The translations under genes were made by a program, and so were the position numbers. Of a DNA stretch of 46,708 nt, positions 1-8,900 are shown one piece after another. The notes beneath the pieces were generated by a model. It did no database searches and had not been told where the DNA came from. It saw only the letters and a list, made by a program, of their open reading frames with translations. Every line of letters begins with the position of its first letter. The first letter of the stretch is position 1. Source of the stretch: an uncultured Prevotella sp. (lineage in GTDB: Bacteria > Bacteroidota > Bacteroidia > Bacteroidales > Bacteroidaceae); contig CALEKA010000107.1 of the NCBI GenBank assembly GCA_937898715.1, positions 1 through 46,708 on the forward strand, given 5' to 3'.

Positions 1-4
1 ATAT

Positions 5-31
5 AACATGTTAACAGACGTGTTAAATGTT
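5..31. other. Imperfect hairpin at window start
   Basis: AACATGTTAACA and TGTTAAATGTT are inverted around a GACG loop, with one bulge. It may be the transcript end of a gene lying left of the window, but there is no clear T-run, so the role is open. Confidence 0.4.
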
Positions 32-65
32 CTCGGATTTGATGCGTCTGCCCTGAAAATGTACA

Positions 66-169
66 TTCTTTCATCGTACACCGGGCGGTGGTAATGCTGC
101 CACCGGGCGGTGGCAATGCTGCCACTGGGCGGTGGCAATGCTGCCACCGAGCGGTGTACGATGAAAGAA
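66..169. repeat. 22-bp tandem palindromic array with inverted flanks
   Basis: Units start at 79, 101 and 123, with a partial fourth unit at 145-156. Each unit is a palindrome of the form CACCGGGCGGTG followed by a GCAATGCTGC spacer. Unit 1 has T for C in the spacer, unit 3 has CACTGGG and unit 4 has CACCGAG. The array is bounded by perfect 18-bp inverted arms at 66-83 and 152-169, so the whole block can fold as one long hairpin or as a row of small ones. It is far richer in GC than its surroundings. It lies about 300 bp upstream of the methyltransferase gene. A short open frame crosses it but looks non-coding. Confidence 0.85.
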
Positions 170-349
170 ACGTCAAGAGGAAACGGGGAAACCTTAGTTT
201 TATCATGATAACAACGATGTTCGGGAAACGCTATCCACGTGAGAAATCCGAGCGTTTTCTACCCATTAAAGCATATAAAACGAACTTTGAAGTATCTTTT
301 TTAATAGAACAGCGTCTTTATTTGAAAAAGTACAACGTTTTTTTTAAAA

Positions 350-365
350 TAACTTTGTAGCTTTG
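350..365 (+). promoter_or_regulatory. Candidate Bacteroides-type promoter for the 473 operon
   Basis: Two overlapping -7 boxes fit TAnnTTTG: TAACTTTG at 350-357 and TAGCTTTG at 358-365. The -33 element is weak: the nearest TTTG is at 321-324, spaced 25 bp from the first box. A small perfect hairpin (CGATTG/CAATCG, 409-424) would lie in the leader before the GTG start at 473. From 170 to 349 I see nothing else supportable. Confidence 0.5.
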
Positions 366-472
366 CGGTTGCTTTGGTTATGCTATAGCCATACAATTGC
401 GTGAATCACGATTGCATTCAATCGATGACAACGCGAAAGAATGCTTTAATATAAAGAAAACGAATACAGCAA

Positions 473-1243
473 GTGGTAACTAAACAGACGGTAAAAGACA
501 TACATGCATTGAGCCAGAAAAAGCATCGTGATGCTCGAAAGTGCTTTGTGGCAGAGGGTCCAAAGGTTGTGGCGGACTTATTACCACTTCTTCCTTGTGA
601 AAGCCTCTATGCTACGACTGAATTCCTGCATAGACTGCCATCGGCGCTATTGCAACACGTTGACAACGTGGAAGAGGTCGATGCAAAAACGATTAATCGT
701 CTGTCCTTGCTATGCACTCCGCGTGATGCCTTGGCCGTGTTTTACAAGCCAGAGGCTATCTCTGTGAATCAACTGAATCGTTTGCCCGAAGAGCAATTGT
801 GCCTCGCTCTCGATGGTGTACAAGATCCAGGAAATATGGGTACTATTGTTCGCATCGCCGATTGGTTTGGCATAGAGCACATATTTGCCTCACACACTAC
901 AGCCGATGTGTTTGCACCCAAAGTGGTACAAGCCACAATGGGAGCAGTAGGGAGAGTGAAAGTACACTACGTAGATCTACCACAATATATAGAAGGAATC
1001 TCAGATCATGTACCCGTGTTCGGCACATTTCTTGATGGAGACGATATGTATGCTCATGAGCTATCAGCAAATGGGCTAATCGTGATGGGAAATGAAGGTA
1101 AAGGCGTAAGCGAGAACGTGGCCTCGCTCATCAATCGCCGACTCTACATACCTCCCTATCCACAAGGACGAGATACGAGTGAAAGCCTCAATGTAGCGGT
1201 AGCGACAGCTATCGTGTGCTCAGAGTTTAGAAGGAGAATATAA
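473..1243 (+). CDS. TrmH/SpoU-family RNA 2'-O-methyltransferase
   Basis: This 256-residue protein is a SPOUT-class enzyme that would transfer a methyl group from S-adenosylmethionine to a ribose 2'-OH in rRNA or tRNA. The three family motifs are present: DGVQDPGNMGTIVRIAD (about 114-130), MGNEGKG (205-211) and IPPYPQGRDTSESLNVA (226-242), which together form the trefoil-knot cofactor site. Residues 1-100 match the usual substrate-binding N-terminal domain, including the FVAEGPKVV segment near 25-33. The start is GTG at 473, because the frame is closed by a TAA at 452 and no ATG lies between. The RNA target cannot be read from the sequence. It is first in a same-strand run with the glycosyltransferase 20 bp downstream. 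Confidence 0.92.
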   Translation: MVTKQTVKDIHALSQKKHRDARKCFVAEGPKVVADLLPLLPCESLYATTEFLHRLPSALLQHVDNVEEVDAKTINRLSLLCTPRDALAVFYKPEAISVNQLNRLPEEQLCLALDGVQDPGNMGTIVRIADWFGIEHIFASHTTADVFAPKVVQATMGAVGRVKVHYVDLPQYIEGISDHVPVFGTFLDGDDMYAHELSANGLIVMGNEGKGVSENVASLINRRLYIPPYPQGRDTSESLNVAVATAIVCSEFRRRI

Positions 1244-1263
1244 TCTCTCAAATAATATTACAA

Positions 1264-2511
1264 ATGTTGAACATCAACCCCATTTTGGATGATATGATTT
1301 TACCGATCAGCTTAATTGTTTCGGTAGTGGCGCTGTTGCTGTTGTATGTTCTGCGATTGCGTAATTACAGATTGCCCGTAAAATATACAGCATGGCAAAA
1401 TGAAGCGCAGGAGATAGAGGATGTCACACATGATGCACTTGTAGCAGCAGGAAGCGGCTACCCTACAATTTCCATTATCATACCAGCAGGTCAATCCTCG
1501 CGCGACGTTACGCCTTTGCTCGATAGTTTATACGCAATGGACTATAGTGGGAAGTACGAAGTAATAATAGCGGATATGGGGCAGAATGCCAACATCAAGG
1601 ACGTATATAAGCGCTATTCTGCTACGCATGATCACTTACGCTATACGTTCATCCCCGCTACGTCACGTAATATCGAGCTTCGTAAATTAGCCATTACCCT
1701 TGGCATAAAGGCGGCGCGAGGAGAATGGATCATAGTGCTTTCGCCAGATACAGTACCCGAATCGCCTGCATGGCTCAAGCATTATGCACAGAATCTGACA
1801 GACGACCGCGATTTCGTGGAAGCTTATTATAATTATGCCGATGATGGTTCTCTCCTCGCTCGCCGAGCTATTTTAGAAAGAGTAGGAGAGTACGTAGCAA
1901 GATTAAGCGCATTAGAAAATGGCATCCTCGCGGGATGTGGCCATTCTAATTGGGCTGTACGTAAAAGTTGGTTCTTAGAGAATGATGGTTTTGCAGATAG
2001 TCTGCCCATCACCTTTGGTGAAGAATCAATCATGGTCAATCGACATGCACTTGCAGAACGAAGTGCTTTACTTTGTTCGCCAGAGACGAAGCTTGTAGAA
2101 GACATACAATCACGCCGACAGCTCACCCGCGAACGCGTAGAACGGTTAGAGGTGCGTCACCGACTCACTCCATCTGTTCGCCGATTGTATTGTAAGGATG
2201 GTTGGGCTTCTTTGATGGTCTATCTATACGTAGGATCGTTACTCCTTTATATAGTAAAACGATTAGCATCAGATCTGCCATATGCCATTTATACCATACA
2301 ATGCATATATACGGACATTGCCTGTTTGCTCTTGATTGCTGCAGGCATTACAATTCCGATGCTACTTATACGCAAAGCTCTGCGCTCCCTCGGTGAGAGA
2401 AAATACGGAGCTTATCTATATTGGTTTGCGCTAATGAAGCCATTCTATGCGGCATCTATTAGCATAAGACGATTAGCACACAAGCAAGATTTCATTAGAA
2501 AATATATTTAA
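1264..2511 (+). CDS. Membrane-anchored family 2 glycosyltransferase
   Basis: The 415-residue protein has one N-terminal membrane segment (about 12-30). A GT-A type glycosyltransferase core starts near residue 68 (TISIIIPAGQSSRDV), and two hydrophobic segments follow near 317-336 and 345-370. The layout is that of a GT2 enzyme at the cytoplasmic membrane that moves a sugar from a nucleotide donor to a surface glycan or lipid. The usual DxD donor/metal site is replaced by something like SPDTVPE near residue 160, so the metal site is not certain. The acceptor-side GFADSLPITFGEE region follows. Donor and acceptor are unknown. It lies 20 bp after the methyltransferase and 78 bp before the aminotransferase. 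Confidence 0.8.
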   Translation: MLNINPILDDMILPISLIVSVVALLLLYVLRLRNYRLPVKYTAWQNEAQEIEDVTHDALVAAGSGYPTISIIIPAGQSSRDVTPLLDSLYAMDYSGKYEVIIADMGQNANIKDVYKRYSATHDHLRYTFIPATSRNIELRKLAITLGIKAARGEWIIVLSPDTVPESPAWLKHYAQNLTDDRDFVEAYYNYADDGSLLARRAILERVGEYVARLSALENGILAGCGHSNWAVRKSWFLENDGFADSLPITFGEESIMVNRHALAERSALLCSPETKLVEDIQSRRQLTRERVERLEVRHRLTPSVRRLYCKDGWASLMVYLYVGSLLLYIVKRLASDLPYAIYTIQCIYTDIACLLLIAAGITIPMLLIRKALRSLGERKYGAYLYWFALMKPFYAASISIRRLAHKQDFIRKYI

Positions 2512-2589
2512 CAACCACTGGTCCTTACGTAGAAGTGTACGCATTTCCCCGCGTGTGACGGACAGCTTATCAACGACAATACGAGAAAC

Positions 2590-3801
2590 ATGCCCAAGAT
2601 TTCAGAAAGAGCAGTCATGATGCCTGAATCTCCTATCAGGAAACTCGCTCCATTAGCCACAAAGGCTAAAGAGAATGGCATTCACGTTTACCATCTCAAT
2701 ATAGGTCAGCCCGACCTTCCAACTCCCCAAGCAGGTCTTGATGTGCTTAAACACATCGATAGAAAAGTTCTGGAGTACAGTCCAAGTCAAGGATTCCGTT
2801 CATATAGAGAAAAACTTACTCACTATTATGAACGCTACAACATCCACCTTTCTCCCGACGACATAATCATTACATCGGGAGGCTCGGAGGCGGTACTCTT
2901 TGCCTTTATGTCATGCCTCAATCCTGGTGATGAAATCATCGTGCCAGAACCAGCCTACGCCAATTACATGGCATTTGCAATCTCTGCTGGAGCACGCATT
3001 CGCACCATTGCCACCACAATAGAGGAGGGATTCTCTCTGCCGAAGGTTGAGAAATTTGAAGAACTCATCAATGAGCATACAAGAGCCATCCTCATTTGTA
3101 ATCCCAACAATCCTACGGGCTACCTTTACACTCGTCGCGAGATGAACCAAATACGTGATCTCGTAAAGAAGTATGACCTATATCTCTTCTCTGACGAGGT
3201 ATATCGTGAGTTTATTTATACGGGATCTCCCTATATCTCAGCTTGCCACCTTGAAGGTGTGGAGCAAAACGTTGTGTTGATTGATTCCGTATCAAAGCGA
3301 TATAGCGAATGCGGTATACGCATAGGTGCTCTCATTACAAAGAACGAGGCTGTGCGCAAGGCAGTCATGAAGTTTTGCCAAGCCCGACTGAGTCCTCCAT
3401 TGATTGGACAGCTTGTAGCAGAAGCTTCGCTCGATGCCACTCCCGAGTATGCACGAGATGTATATGAAGAATACGTAGAGCGCCGTAAATGCCTTATCGA
3501 TGGACTCAATCGCATACCAGGTGTCTATTCTCCGATTCCTATGGGAGCATTCTATACGGTAGCAAAGCTCCCCGTTGACGATGCAGAAAAATTCTGTGCA
3601 TGGTGTCTCACTGATTTCCAGTATGAAGGAGAGACTGTGATGATGGCGCCAGCCGCAGGTTTCTACACTACTCCTGGTGCAGGTCGTAACCAAGTACGCA
3701 TAGCTTATGTGCTTAACAAGCACGACCTACAGCGTGCACTATTTGTTCTGCAAAAGGCACTTGAAGCCTATACAGGGTATGAACTTTCATCTTCTCTTTA
3801 A
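2590..3801 (+). CDS. PLP-dependent aminotransferase, class I/II
   Basis: The 403-residue protein is a fold-type I aminotransferase of the aspartate/tyrosine group, which swaps amino groups between an amino acid and a 2-oxo acid. Visible landmarks are NIGQPDLPTP (37-46), SGGSEAV (96-102) for phosphate binding, NPNNPTG (171-177), SDEVY (201-205), the Schiff-base lysine K236 in SVSKRYSECGIR, and R244. The full length is normal. Substrate specificity cannot be set from sequence alone. The LolC/E-like permease starts 8 bp downstream, so the two are probably co-transcribed, although no functional tie is obvious. Confidence 0.9.
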   Translation: MPKISERAVMMPESPIRKLAPLATKAKENGIHVYHLNIGQPDLPTPQAGLDVLKHIDRKVLEYSPSQGFRSYREKLTHYYERYNIHLSPDDIIITSGGSEAVLFAFMSCLNPGDEIIVPEPAYANYMAFAISAGARIRTIATTIEEGFSLPKVEKFEELINEHTRAILICNPNNPTGYLYTRREMNQIRDLVKKYDLYLFSDEVYREFIYTGSPYISACHLEGVEQNVVLIDSVSKRYSECGIRIGALITKNEAVRKAVMKFCQARLSPPLIGQLVAEASLDATPEYARDVYEEYVERRKCLIDGLNRIPGVYSPIPMGAFYTVAKLPVDDAEKFCAWCLTDFQYEGETVMMAPAAGFYTTPGAGRNQVRIAYVLNKHDLQRALFVLQKALEAYTGYELSSSL

Positions 3802-3809
3802 TCAAAAAC

Positions 3810-5072
3810 ATGCTTTCGCTATTTCTATCCCGACGATTCTTTAAGAACCAATCCAATAAGGCAGATGGTTCTATCAAGAAAGCCTCGCCTCCAGCATTGT
3901 TTATAGCCACTGCAGGTATTGCAGTAGGCCTTGCTGTCATGATTATATCTATCTGCTTCGTCAAGGGATTTCAACGCGAAGTTAGCAGTAAGTTTACGGG
4001 AGTCGGTTCTTATCTGCAAGTACTCGATATCAATTCGTTTGGATCGCCCGATAATAATCCGATTGTGACAGATGCAAGGATGATAAGTACCATCAAGGCC
4101 GCTCCTGGGGTGACTCACGTGCAACGCGTATCACGCAAGATGGGCATATTCAAGACCGACACCGACTTTGCAGGTATTGTATTGAAAGGTGTGGGAACTG
4201 ATTTCGACTATAGCTTCATGAAGCAATATCTTGTCAGCGGTACGCTTCCTAAATTCAGTGATCAGCAGACGACCAACCAGGTAGTCATTTCTCAGACACT
4301 TGCGAATCAATTGAAGCTAAAAGTTGGTGACAGAGTCTATAGCTATTTCTTTTCCAATACGATTAAGCAACGTCGATTCCAAGTAGTGGGTATTTATAAT
4401 ACCTACATGAAGCAGTTTGACAAGACAATGGTACTTACAGATTTAGCCACTGTCAACCAACTCAACCGATGGAAGACCGAACAAAGTACGGCTGTAGAAG
4501 TACAGCTCACATCGTTTGACGTGATGCCTCAAACCACCGCCTATCTGAGACAGACCATAGAGGGGAAGAAAGACGCATACGGACACATCCCCGCGGTGAT
4601 TACCGCCAATGAAAATCCACAGACTGCATCCGTCCTCTCATGGCTCAGTCTGCTCGACCTTAACGTGATGGTCATTCTTATTATCACAGCTATCGTAGCA
4701 GGTTTCTCCATGATCAGTGGATTGCTCATCCTCATCCTTGAGCGTACATCTACTATCGGTTTGCTCAAAGCTTTGGGAGCAACAAACAGCCGTATTCGCC
4801 ATACATTCTTGCTTTATGCAGCATTCATTGTTGGTAGAGGTATGCTTTGGGGAAACGTTCTTGGCTTGGGCTTAGTGCTCTTGCAACAGCATTTTCATAT
4901 CATAACTCTCAATCCTGAAACTTACTATGTTCCTACTGCTCCAGTAGAAATCAACGTGGTATGGATTGTCGTGCTCAACATCGTGACACTATTCGTCAAC
5001 ATGTTAGCGCTCATTTTGCCAAGTTTTTTAGTTTCGAGAGTACAACCAGCCAAAGCGATTCAATTCGATTAA
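3810..5072 (+). CDS. LolC/LolE-like ABC transporter permease (MacB/FtsX type)
   Basis: The 420-residue protein has one membrane segment near 32-50 (ALFIATAGIAVGLAVMIISI), a large periplasmic domain (about 55-275), and three membrane segments in the C-terminal FtsX domain. The last part contains ILERTSTIGLLKALGAT, the typical coupling region. This is the architecture of LolC/LolE, which extract lipoproteins from the inner membrane for transport to the outer membrane. No ATPase (LolD) gene lies beside it. It ends 29 bp before a strong terminator and is the last gene of the + strand run that begins at 473. Confidence 0.85.
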   Translation: MLSLFLSRRFFKNQSNKADGSIKKASPPALFIATAGIAVGLAVMIISICFVKGFQREVSSKFTGVGSYLQVLDINSFGSPDNNPIVTDARMISTIKAAPGVTHVQRVSRKMGIFKTDTDFAGIVLKGVGTDFDYSFMKQYLVSGTLPKFSDQQTTNQVVISQTLANQLKLKVGDRVYSYFFSNTIKQRRFQVVGIYNTYMKQFDKTMVLTDLATVNQLNRWKTEQSTAVEVQLTSFDVMPQTTAYLRQTIEGKKDAYGHIPAVITANENPQTASVLSWLSLLDLNVMVILIITAIVAGFSMISGLLILILERTSTIGLLKALGATNSRIRHTFLLYAAFIVGRGMLWGNVLGLGLVLLQQHFHIITLNPETYYVPTAPVEINVVWIVVLNIVTLFVNMLALILPSFLVSRVQPAKAIQFD

Positions 5073-5100
5073 TCCCTCAGAGCGAACCTACCTATATATA

Positions 5101-5152
5101 AAAGGAGTAGAACATACTGAAGTTATGCACTTTCAGTAGATTCTACTCCTTT
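5101..5152. terminator. Bidirectional intrinsic terminator
   Basis: A perfect 12-bp stem (AAAGGAGTAGAA / TTCTACTCCTTT) encloses a second 7-bp stem (TACTGAA / TTCAGTA). It lies after the LolC/E-like gene. Confidence 0.85.
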
Positions 5153-5170
5153 ATTATATGTGAAAGATAT

Positions 5171-5214
5171 AGTCAACGCTATTCCCACGTTCTATTGAGA
5201 GAACGCTGTTGGCT
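5171..5214 (-). terminator. Probable terminator of the trxA transcript
   Basis: The outer stem is AGTCAAC/GTTGGCT, with one wobble, and the inner stem is CGTTCT/AGAACG. The structure sits just past the stop of the acidic protein gene on the minus strand. No long T-run follows, so the call is moderate. Confidence 0.5.
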
Positions 5215-5223
5215 GAAGAAGGT

Positions 5224-5553
5224 TTATTGCTCTTGTTCTTCCTCGAAGTCCATATGAGCTTGTACTACAAACAAGAGGTCGTCTGCTGAGAATTCACCCA
5301 TATGTTCCTTCTTTGCTTTCTTGGCAAGATACTGCGCGATGGCCTCTTCGTCTATTTCAACATAACCATCTTTGTCGGGCTGAGCATCGAGAATGCCGCT
5401 CTCTGTATAGTACTCGATGATGAGATCGAGAAAGTAGTAGAGCGTCTCTTCGTCGTACTGCTCCTGCAGTTCCTGTGGTAAATGCTTTTGGATGTATGCC
5501 ACTGCGGCTGCATCCTCCTGTGCATCCTGTATCAGTTCTTCTTCTAAATTCAT
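5224..5553 (-). CDS. Small acidic conserved-type hypothetical protein
   Basis: The 109-residue protein is strongly acidic, with glutamate/aspartate runs at both ends (MNLEEELIQDAQEDAAA and MDFEEEQEQ). It has no signal peptide or membrane segment and looks helical. I do not recognise a domain. Its ATG overlaps the trxA stop codon in an ATGA junction (5550-5553), so translation is likely coupled to thioredoxin. That arrangement suggests a cytoplasmic partner or a protein needed at a fixed ratio to thioredoxin, but this is only context. Confidence 0.75.
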   Translation of the reverse strand: MNLEEELIQDAQEDAAAVAYIQKHLPQELQEQYDEETLYYFLDLIIEYYTESGILDAQPDKDGYVEIDEEAIAQYLAKKAKKEHMGEFSADDLLFVVQAHMDFEEEQEQ

Positions 5554-5867
5554 TTCAAGAGAGCTTCTATTTTTTCGACAAATTCTTTCTTAGGTGCAGC
5601 ACCTACGTGCTTGTCTACCACTTCACCATTCTTGATGAAAAGCACAGTAGGGACATTTCTGATGCCAAACTTAGCGGTGAGTTCGTCATTGTCGTCAACG
5701 TCGCACTTGCCAATGTTTACTTTACCTTCGTATTCGCCAGCAAGCTCTTCAATGATAGGAGCAATCTTTTTGCAAGGCCCACACCAAGTGGCTGAGAAAT
5801 CAAGAACAATGGGTAAACCTTCGGCAACGATGCCTTCGAAGTTGGAGTCAGTGATGATCTTTTCCAT
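5550..5867 (-). CDS. trxA: Thioredoxin
   Basis: The 105-residue protein is a single-domain thioredoxin with the redox site WCGPCKK (W28, C29, C32) and the cis-proline loop RNVPTVLFI near residue 72. It reduces disulfides of cytoplasmic proteins and receives electrons from thioredoxin reductase, which is not in the window. Length and motifs are canonical and there is no export signal. It is 90 bp downstream of dnaE and overlaps the next gene by 4 bp. I found no clear TAnnTTTG box in the 90-bp gap, so it may be read from upstream. Confidence 0.96.
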   Translation of the reverse strand: MEKIITDSNFEGIVAEGLPIVLDFSATWCGPCKKIAPIIEELAGEYEGKVNIGKCDVDDNDELTAKFGIRNVPTVLFIKNGEVVDKHVGAAPKKEFVEKIEALLK

Positions 5868-5957
5868 ATTGATAATTATCTTTTAATAAATGATTTATAA
5901 TGCGTAGAGGTGTATAACTATCACGAAGCAAATAGCATGCCGCGCTTTGTACGCCCC

Positions 5958-8900
5958 TTAGTTAATGTTATATTTAATGTGGTTGCTCTTCAAGTAATTG
6001 ATGAGCTCACTTTCAACAGTGAGACGCACACTCTTACTTTGCAGCATAACCTGCGTTTGCATTTCGTGGTCTACCACGTTGAAATAGAGTTCAGATGGAC
6101 CTTCATTCTCCTTGACCTTTGATGAAATGTCAGCCACAATCTTAGAGGTGAGTTGATTTAGATCAAGGGTAATGGTGATTGACTTGATCTTCTCGTCTCT
6201 CACATTAGAAAGGAATTCTATTCGTCCGATTTTAAGTTCGTATTCATCCTTTCTCCATTGACGCTCGTCTACTCGCCCTGTGATAAACAGGCTGTTACCA
6301 ACCGCAAAATAGCCGCTATGCTTAGCCCATTCATCGCCAAAGAGGGCAATTTCTCCAGGTCCAGAGTAATCTTCCATTTTTACGATGCCATAAGGCTTAC
6401 CAGTGCGAGTCTGTCCTGTACGCACATCCGTTACTATACCACCGAGTGTCACATCTTTATTGGCAAAAGGCGTGATATCTTCGAGTTGGTCCATGTGCAT
6501 AGTGCAGACATTCTCAATAATAATCTTATATGAATCGAGCGGATGTCCTGAGATATAGATACCTATTAAGTCGCGCTCCTTGTTGAGTCGCTCAAGGTCA
6601 CTCCAACGAGGAATATTCTTCGATGGCTCAGGACGTGCAATCTCTACCATTTCACTTCCTCCAAAAAGCGAGAATTCGCTCTCTGCTTTGTCGTTTTGAT
6701 AGTTATTGCCATACCTTACAAGTGCATCAAGAAAAGTTTCGCCATTATCACCAGGGACAACAAATTGCTCACGCGTGATAGAATTGAAACTATCGAAAGC
6801 ACCAGAGAGTGCAAGGCTTTCGAGTGATTTCTTATTGCAGACTGAAAGATTAACACGCTCTACGAGATCGTATACCGATTCAAACGGACCATTCTTTTTC
6901 CTTTCCTCCAAGATCTGGAGGACTGCACCTTCGCCCACACCTTTTACAGCACCCATACCGAATCGTATGTCACCACTATGGTTCACGCTAAACTTTAAGT
7001 AGCTTTCGTTAATATCAGGACCAAGCGTGCGGATGCCCATAGACTTACACTCATCCATTAGTTTGGATACCGTAGTAATATCGGCCAAGCTTCGGCTCAT
7101 CACACCTGCCATGTATTGCGATGGGTAGTTGGCCTTGAGGTAAGCAGTCTGATAAGCTACCCAAGAATAACATGTGGCATGACTCTTATTAAAAGCATAA
7201 GAGGCAAAGGCGCGCCAGTCATTCCAGATCTTTTCCAATATCTTAGGATCGTATCCATTGGCTTTACCACCATTGATAAACTTGGGGTACATGTGGTTTA
7301 GCTTCTCAATAAGCTTCTTACCCATAGCCTTACGCAGGGCATCACTCTCACCACGCGTAAAGTTGGCAATCTCGCGTGAGAGAAGCATGACTTGCTCTTG
7401 GTAGACCGTAATACCATAAGTATCCTTTAAGTATTTCTCCATGCAGGGCAAATCGTACTCAATGGGCTCGTCGCCATGTTTACGAGCAATAAACGAAGGA
7501 ATGTACTGCATAGGACCTGGACGGTAGAGTGCATTCATGGCGATGAGGTCTTCAAAAGTAGAAGGCTGAAGTTCGCGTAGGTATTTCTGCATACCTGTAG
7601 ATTCAAACTGGAACGTACCAATGGTCCTACCATCGCAGTAGAGCTGATAGGTAGCAGGATCTTCGATACTAATCTCATCAATGTTGAGATCAATTCCCAA
7701 AGAGAGCTTAATGTTTTCAAGTGCTTCCTTGATAATAGAAAGCGTCTTAAGCCCCAAGAAGTCCATCTTGATGAGTCCCGTTTCCTCAATGACTCGACCC
7801 TCATACTGTGTACAGTGGAGTTCCTCGTTGGTCTCCTTATCCTTGGCTGTAGATACAGGAACCCAGTCGGATATATTGTCACGACAGATGATGAAACCGC
7901 AAGCATGCACACCCGTATTACGCACATTGCCTTCAAGCATTTTGGCGTAGCGAATAGTGTCTCTAAGTAGTTTGTCTGACGAGGCTTCGGCTTCACGGAG
8001 TTCGGGTATAGCGGCAATCGCATTCGTCAGATTCATCTTGGGCACTTTACCATCAGGACCCTCAGGAAGTTTGTCAGGAATTAGTTTGCAGAGGTAGTTA
8101 GATGTCTGCAAGGGTAATTTCTGTACGCGAGCCACATCCTTAATAGCCAATTTGGTGGCCATTGTGCCATACGTAATAATGTGTGCTACATTGTCAGCCC
8201 CATATTTCTGAGTAACCCAATTCAGCACACGTCCGCGTCCATCATCATCGAAGTCAACATCAATATCAGGAAGTGAAATACGGTCGGGATTCAAGAAACG
8301 CTCAAACAGAAGGTCGTACTTGATCGGGTCAATCTGTGTAATGCCCAAGCAGTAAGCCACGGCACTACCTGCAGCTGAACCACGACCAGGTCCTACGCTT
8401 ACTCCCAATTCCTCGCGAGCAGCGCGTATATAGTCTTGTACAATCAAGAAGTAACCAGGGAAACCCATCGTCTTCATGATGTGTAATTCGAACTTAATAC
8501 GCTCAGCAGTTTCGTCATCGAGAGGATCGCCATACCTTTTCTTGGCGCCTTCGTAAGCCAATTTTGCCAAGTAGTCGGCTTCCAACTTGATACGATATAG
8601 TTTGTCGTATCCACCGAGCTTTTTTATCTTCTTCAGTCCGTCCTCTTCACTCATCACCACATTGCCATTCTCATCTTGAGTGAACTCGTCAAAGAGGTCT
8701 TTCTCTGTCAGACGAGCACGATATTCGGCTTCCGTTCCAAACTCTTCGGGAATGGCAAAGTTTGGCATGATAGGGGCATGGTCGATAGAGTAGGTTTCTA
8801 CCTTGTCGCAGATTTCACAAGTTGTGGCTAAAGCCTCGGGCAGGTCGGCAAAGACCTCGTTCATTTCAGCTCGCGTCTTAAACCATTCCTGCTTGGTGTA

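Noticed and set aside
66..169. CRISPR array
   Set aside because: Units are contiguous 22-mers with no distinct spacers, and no cas genes are present. The same reasoning applies to the other three arrays.
88..360. Open frame of 90 codons across the 22-bp array
   Set aside because: Its first part is translated repeat, the rest has no protein-like pattern, and a candidate promoter overlaps its end.
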